Part shown: piece by piece, positions 60,180-64,000 of the stretch | Numbering within the stretch: position 1 is the stretch's first letter | Layout of the letters: each line of letters starts with the position of its first letter | NCBI RefSeq assembly: GCF_025154055.1 | Contig: NZ_JAOALK010000047.1 | Span: forward strand, 87,662 to 151,661 | Direction of reading: 5' to 3' | From: Aquibacillus koreensis | GTDB taxonomy: Bacteria > Bacillota > Bacilli > Bacillales > Amphibacillaceae | Length of the DNA: 64,000 nt | The notes under the pieces: model-generated | What the model was told of the DNA's origin: nothing | Database searches by the model: none | Seen by the model: only the letters and a program-made list of their open reading frames with translations | Position numbers and translations under genes: made by a program

Positions 60180-61604
60180 TTGGATAAAGAAAAATTAAGA
60201 AAACGAGCATTATCGTACGTCACGATTCCAACTGGTTTAACACCTCTCATCGAGGAGTATGCGGTGGGAGAGGGTGGAAAAGGTGAGGCATTCTTTTCAT
60301 GGGCGAATGAAGAAAAAGATAGTGGGATTACGTTAAGACTTGATTTAGATGGTAATCTGACAAGTCTATCTATTCACAAGGATGATCATAGGGTGCACGA
60401 TACAGTTCCTTTAGATGTAGACGAAAGAAAAGAACGAGCAGAGCAATTTTTACTAAAGTCTTATCCGGATGCTTTCGATCATGTAACCTTCTATGAAATG
60501 AAGAAACGGGATCATGCATATCGTTTCATCTATGAACAGCTTGTGATGGACCTACCACTAAAGCGCTCTAGCTGTTTTATTGATGTAGACAGTTATGGGG
60601 AGATTATTGGGTTTAGTTATAAGGGGGTTGACCCGACGCCGAAGATACCGGACGTGATCATTGCAAAAGAAAAACTAATGGAAGATGTGCAAGAAAAACT
60701 AGATTTTCATCTGGTAATAACCAGTCTTCTCTCCTCCCTTCAAAATGTTACAGAAAGTGGACTTCGTCTAGTGTATGAGATCGAGCCATCTTTCATGCGA
60801 TATAAAGCTAATGTTTTGAATCCAACCTTAACAATTATGCATGATGAGGATATTCCGGAAATAACATTTGCGCTTCCCGCTCTGCCTAACTCTACTATTG
60901 GTGATAAAAAGGTATCGATGGAAGATTTTATTGGAATTCCCCCTAATATGGAGGTGATTCGTGAGACGGATATGGGACCCGAAACTGGTATCGTTTGGCG
61001 TGATAAGGACTGGGAGAACACGACTGAGGACTTATCCGTTTGTAGTTTTTTCAAAAGGCAAAACGATGGTACGGTGAAAGCAATGGTTTCTAAAAAAACA
61101 GGCGAAGTCAGGAGCTTCATTTGGTTTAAGCAAAGGGAAGGTGAGCTTCATCTAAGCCGAGAAGAATGTTTTCAAAAAGCACTAGCGTTTCTACAATTAC
61201 AGGTAGCCTCTTACTATCCTTACTTGCAGGGCATTGCTCGGGATGCTGAGGAAGATGAGGCGAGAAAGATCGAGTCTTTCGCCTTTTCTATCCAAACCGA
61301 GGCCGGTGTTCGAGTTCTATCCGAGATCGTCATTGTCGCGGTTGATTGTACTACAGGATTAGTGAATCATTATAGTGGGCCAAATTTCGACCTTGTGGAG
61401 TTGAGTCAGCTTCCTAGTAGGCCATTGATTACGAAGGAAAAGGCAAGAGATATTTTCCTGCGACATTTAGACTTTGAACTAGCTTGGGATAAAGATCTTG
61501 ATACGGAGGATGCTCTGCTGATTTATCGAGCATGTGAGAATGATGCTAGAACTTCCATTCGTTATATTGATGCAAGGACAGGACAAGTGATTGTTGACAA
61601 GTGA
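60180..61604 (+). CDS. YcdB/YcdC-like (DUF4901) protein
   Basis: 474-aa soluble protein with two PepSY-like YcdB repeats: residues about 20-165 (SWANEEKDSGITLRLDLDG, then GEIIGFSYKG) and about 300-470 (GEVRSFIWFKQREGELHLSRE, then ARTGQVIVDK). It has no signal peptide, unlike many relatives. The start is TTG 60180 with GAGGAGGTGGG upstream. Function unknown. The 190 bases in front hold no other gene. Confidence 0.82.
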   Translation: MDKEKLRKRALSYVTIPTGLTPLIEEYAVGEGGKGEAFFSWANEEKDSGITLRLDLDGNLTSLSIHKDDHRVHDTVPLDVDERKERAEQFLLKSYPDAFDHVTFYEMKKRDHAYRFIYEQLVMDLPLKRSSCFIDVDSYGEIIGFSYKGVDPTPKIPDVIIAKEKLMEDVQEKLDFHLVITSLLSSLQNVTESGLRLVYEIEPSFMRYKANVLNPTLTIMHDEDIPEITFALPALPNSTIGDKKVSMEDFIGIPPNMEVIRETDMGPETGIVWRDKDWENTTEDLSVCSFFKRQNDGTVKAMVSKKTGEVRSFIWFKQREGELHLSREECFQKALAFLQLQVASYYPYLQGIARDAEEDEARKIESFAFSIQTEAGVRVLSEIVIVAVDCTTGLVNHYSGPNFDLVELSQLPSRPLITKEKARDIFLRHLDFELAWDKDLDTEDALLIYRACENDARTSIRYIDARTGQVIVDK

Positions 61605-61667
61605 TAAGTTGTAATTAGGCGGGGTGAGTCCGCCTCTGCATTATAGAAAATGAGGAACTTATTGGAG

Positions 61668-61702
61668 GCAGATACCTTGTCTGAGGTATCTGCTCATTAT
61701 TT
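61668..61702 (+). terminator. terminator-like hairpin after the YcdB-like gene
   Basis: GCAGATACC (61668-61676) and GGTATCTGC (61685-61693) form a perfect nine-base stem, followed by TCATTATTTT. It lies between two converging genes and could serve either. Confidence 0.65.
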
Positions 61703-62725
61703 TAATAAATCAAATCCAATGCGATCGACTGTAGTTGTCTGTGATAGACTAGGTCCATAATTGGAGAGCACCACTACACCCATTTTTCTGTCTTTGTTAA
61801 AGCCCATAAAACTAGAGTAGCCCGCTGTTCCGCCGTTGTGCCATATGACGTTTTTTTCTTTATTGATAATCCAGTTCATACCAACATGCATCCCGTCCGT
61901 ATGTTCATGTAGAACGTGATGGGTTTCTGATAAAATACTATTGAAGTGATTTTTATTCGACTCGATATGACTTTCTAGGAATGCTAACTGATCTGTGATG
62001 GTCGATCGAAGTGCCCCTGCAGCCTCTAATGACTTGAAATCCCAATTGTTCACTTGTTTATTTTTGTGATTGAAACCTGGTATGAGACGTGCTTTCTGAC
62101 TGGCAGATAAATGTATGGCCGTGTCTGTTGCTTTCAATTCTTCTGTGATCTCTTGCTTTATGACATTCTCATATTCGTTACCATATTCCTTAGCTAAAAT
62201 ATAGCCCAATAAACCTAAACCTAAATTGGAGTATGTAAAATTTCTTTTCTCAGGATTGAACTTAAATTTTTGTAAAAATTTGATCATATCCTCATTTGTA
62301 AAATAAATATAAGGATTGTTTCTGACTCTTTTTGACAATAGTAGTTTCATCGTGAAGGTAAAAGGCAAAGAAGGTAAACCAGATGTATGAGTAGTTAAAT
62401 GTCTGATTGTGACTGGATGGGCTTGTAATGTTATATTTTTCTTTAACGTAGGAAGATACTCTGTGATGGAATCGTCTAAGTTTATCTTCTTTTCCGTTAT
62501 TGCTTTTGCTAATAAGGAAGCGGTAAAGACTTTTGTGATCGACCCAATTTCATATATCCGATGTTCTGGTGCTATTTTTGGAAGGGAACTTGGATTTCCT
62601 TCCGTTATTATTTCTGTTTCCCCCTCTCTATAAATTCCAATAGTAAGCAGGAGATTGGTTTTATTTTTTATGTATGGAAGAATCACTTCCCGAATACTAT
62701 GATCATCCTTTATCTCATCAATCAT
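61697..62725 (-). CDS. class C beta-lactamase-fold serine hydrolase
   Basis: 342-aa penicillin-binding/beta-lactamase-related hydrolase. The active-site S-x-x-K is in GSITKVFTAS near residue 62, Y-x-N in FTYSNLGLGLLG near 160, and the HNGGTAGYSS motif near 311 replaces KTG. No signal peptide or membrane helix is visible, so it would be cytosolic, which suggests an esterase or peptidase role and not cell-wall work. ATG 62725 has GAGGAG nine bases upstream; ATG 62734 abuts that site. Confidence 0.9.
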   Translation of the reverse strand: MIDEIKDDHSIREVILPYIKNKTNLLLTIGIYREGETEIITEGNPSSLPKIAPEHRIYEIGSITKVFTASLLAKAITEKKINLDDSITEYLPTLKKNITLQAHPVTIRHLTTHTSGLPSLPFTFTMKLLLSKRVRNNPYIYFTNEDMIKFLQKFKFNPEKRNFTYSNLGLGLLGYILAKEYGNEYENVIKQEITEELKATDTAIHLSASQKARLIPGFNHKNKQVNNWDFKSLEAAGALRSTITDQLAFLESHIESNKNHFNSILSETHHVLHEHTDGMHVGMNWIINKEKNVIWHNGGTAGYSSFMGFNKDRKMGVVVLSNYGPSLSQTTTVDRIGFDLLK

Positions 62726-62855
62726 TATGTACATCTCCTCAGTTCTCTAAATTATTTACATTATATCATGATCGATTTGGTTTTTTGTTCCAAAAGTGGA
62801 GTTGAAAGAGTTGTTACAAAGGTCTTATTACTTTGTTCATCCTCATTCGGGTAAT

Positions 62856-62941
62856 ACGGTTATTAGCTAATACATATTGTTGACAACCGCCACTACTATG
62901 TTATACTAAATACCAGTAATAAGTAATACGGATTACCTGTT
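62856..62941 (+). promoter_or_regulatory. promoter and operator region of the padR-type operon
   Basis: TTGACA (62880-62885) and TATACT (62902-62907), 16 bp apart, make a near-consensus promoter. GTAATACGG occurs upstream (62851-62859) and again downstream within GTAATACGGATTAC (62923-62936). CAGTA (62914) and TACTG (62950) flank the latter. These are likely sites for the PadR protein encoded next. Confidence 0.65.
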
Positions 62942-62988
62942 ATACAGAGTACTGATAAATAAAAAGAAATACGAGTGAGGGATAAAAT

Positions 62989-63333
62989 TTGGAAAATAAT
63001 ACTGAAATGATGAAAGGGGTTCTTGAAGGGTGTGTGCTTGAGATTATTAGCCGTGGTGAAACTTACGGTTATGAGATCACCCAACAGCTAAGAGAACTTG
63101 GCTTCGCTGATGTGGTGGAAGGCACAGTGTACACGATTACGATGCGGCTTGAGCGAAACAATCTGGTGGACATCAATAAAAAGCCATCCACGAAAGGTCC
63201 ACCGAGAAAATTTTACACACTAAATGCAGAAGGTGTAGAGCATCTAGAGAACTTTTGGGAAAAATGGGAATTTATTTCAAACAAAATTAATGAACTGAAA
63301 ATGAAAACGAATGGAAAAGGGGAGGAAATATGA
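62989..63333 (+). CDS. PadR-family transcriptional regulator
   Basis: 114-aa winged-helix repressor: [20 protein letters not shown] opens the DNA-binding domain, then [17 protein letters not shown] and [14 protein letters not shown] form the recognition helix and wing. The short C-terminal helix is typical of the small PadR subgroup. The start is TTG 62989 behind GAGGG. It overlaps the DUF1048 gene by four bases, so the two are co-translated. Confidence 0.94.
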   Translation: MENNTEMMKGVLEGCVLEIISRGETYGYEITQQLRELGFADVVEGTVYTITMRLERNNLVDINKKPSTKGPPRKFYTLNAEGVEHLENFWEKWEFISNKINELKMKTNGKGEEI

Positions 63334-63668
63334 GTATCTTCGAAAAAATAATTGGGAGCCTGGAAGACAAACGGGAATGGAAGGCGATGGAGGAACGCGC
63401 CAAGGCACTTCCAAGTGAATACCTTAATGCTTATAACGCTATTAAAAAGTACATGTGGACTGCTAGCGGCCTCACTGACTGGAAAGACACACACCGTGTT
63501 TTCAGTGGGATCCTTGAGCTTTTTGAGGAAGGCGCAGCAGAAGGCAAGAAAGTCACTGACCTCACTGGTGAGAATGTTGCCGCTTTTTGCGACGAACTTG
63601 TGAAAGACTCGAAAAGTTGGAAGGATAAATATCGTGCGAAGTTAAACAATACGATTGGTCGTGACTAA
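63330..63668 (+). CDS. DUF1048 protein
   Basis: 112-aa helical protein matching the DUF1048 pattern: [20 protein letters not shown] at the start, [17 protein letters not shown] near residue 29 and [17 protein letters not shown] near 85. The start codon overlaps the PadR stop, with GGGGAGGAA upstream. PadR-DUF1048 pairs recur in Bacillaceae, but the function of DUF1048 is unknown; it may act with or be controlled by the regulator. Confidence 0.9.
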   Translation: MSIFEKIIGSLEDKREWKAMEERAKALPSEYLNAYNAIKKYMWTASGLTDWKDTHRVFSGILELFEEGAAEGKKVTDLTGENVAAFCDELVKDSKSWKDKYRAKLNNTIGRD

Positions 63669-63715
63669 TCCGTATTAGGTTAATTTTTCAGAACTTTATA
63701 AATGGCATTATTTAT

Positions 63716-63765
63716 AGACTGTGAAATGCTCTCCTGTTGGATTGAGATTCATAGTCTTTTTTTTG
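63716..63765 (+). terminator. terminator after the DUF1048 gene
   Basis: AGACTGTGAA (63716-63725) pairs with TTCATAGTCT (63748-63757) with one mismatch, then eight T residues. Confidence 0.72.
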
Positions 63766-63786
63766 TTATAGAAATAGCCCGTAAAA

Positions 63787-63863
63787 CCACGCGGGCTTGC
63801 CCCGTGGATGTAAGGGCTTCGCTCAAGGGCAGTTCTTAGACTGCTCTACTTGAGCAATTTTTT
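63787..63863 (+). mobile_element. probable left end of an IS200/IS605-family element
   Basis: Two strong hairpins lie directly before the reading frame at the window edge. CCACGCGGG (63787-63795) pairs with CCCCGTGG (63800-63807). GCTCAAG (63821-63827) pairs with CTTGAGC (63849-63855), with a nested GCAGT/ACTGC and a U tail. IS200-type elements have a subterminal hairpin and a terminator upstream of tnpA, which this matches. The element continues outside the window. Confidence 0.5.
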
Positions 63864-63961
63864 GTTTGGTGAACAAAAATATAGATTGAGAACATACATT
63901 CCCACGTGGTAAAATGTTTGTAAGTAGAAAAGAAAATAAGATACAAAAATTAGGTGAAATG

Positions 63962-64000
63962 ATGAGTGAGTATAATAGATTAAATCATTGTAAGTTTCTT
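63962..64000 (+). CDS. tnpA: start of a possible IS200-type transposase (truncated by window)
   Basis: ATG 63962 (or 63959) behind AGGTGA opens MSEYNRLNHCKFL, which continues past the window. Small Y1 transposases of the IS200 family often begin in this way. Only 13 codons are visible, so the call rests mainly on the upstream hairpins. Confidence 0.4.
   Translation, partial: MSEYNRLNHCKFL

Overview
The window is a low-GC Firmicute chromosome segment from the family Bacillaceae. The gene order follows the Bacillus subtilis yeaC-yeaD-yebA-guaA-pbuG-yebE-yebG-purEKBCSQLFMNHD block and then the yerA-yerB-yerC-pcrB-pcrA-ligA-yerH-gatCAB-dgkB-rlmCD block. The style of the intergenic repeats, and a lone family-120 beta-xylosidase-like gene, would fit the Oceanobacillus/Gracilibacillus/Virgibacillus side of the family. 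That placement is an inference, not something the sequence proves.

Layout. 1-1221: the end of a KtrB/TrkH potassium channel subunit. 1872-6336: MoxR ATPase, DUF58 protein and transglutaminase membrane protein with overlapping start/stop codons. 6333-9860: guaA and pbuG, each behind a guanine-class riboswitch and terminator. 10141-11580: an Hsp20 gene, yebE and yebG. 11567-24738: the complete 12-gene IMP-synthesis operon, with paired PurBoxes, promoter, guanine riboswitch and terminator in front. 24992-29241: an ABC exporter pair, a protein made of nine 20-21 residue repeats, and a methionine aminopeptidase, followed by nine 52-bp tandem DNA repeats. 30078-33714: a partial molybdenum block (moaA, moaB, divergent moaC, modA, modB; no modC). 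34132-51515: the yerA-to-rlmCD housekeeping block. 51766-64000: an accessory tail with an unknown protein, a Uma2-type nuclease-fold protein, a GH120-like enzyme, a frameshifted YcxB-like gene, a phosphotransferase behind an apparent leader-peptide attenuator, a MarR/flavodoxin-fold reductase pair, a YcdB-type protein, a class C beta-lactamase-fold hydrolase, a PadR/DUF1048 pair, and what looks like the left end of an IS200/IS605 element at the edge.

Purine control is the best integrated theme. The pur operon and pbuG both carry inverted PurBoxes whose CGAA and TTCG cores start exactly 30 bp apart, about 10 bp upstream of the -35 box. guaA, pbuG and purE each have an aptamer with cytosine at the ligand-pairing position, followed by an intrinsic terminator, so low purine supply should switch on synthesis, GMP formation and base uptake together. 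adeC further downstream fits the same metabolism.

The least explained features are: (1) two related intergenic repeat families built as two direct plus two inverted 22-24 bp motifs; (2) a 16-codon leader peptide followed by mutually exclusive hairpins, one of which masks the ribosome binding site of the phosphotransferase, whose best-spaced start codon is AUU; (3) a 38-codon small ORF upstream of the YcxB-like gene; (4) the frame-cycling 52-bp tandem array; and (5) the repeat protein at 27502. All repeat, motif and structure calls were made by eye, with no database search or folding program.
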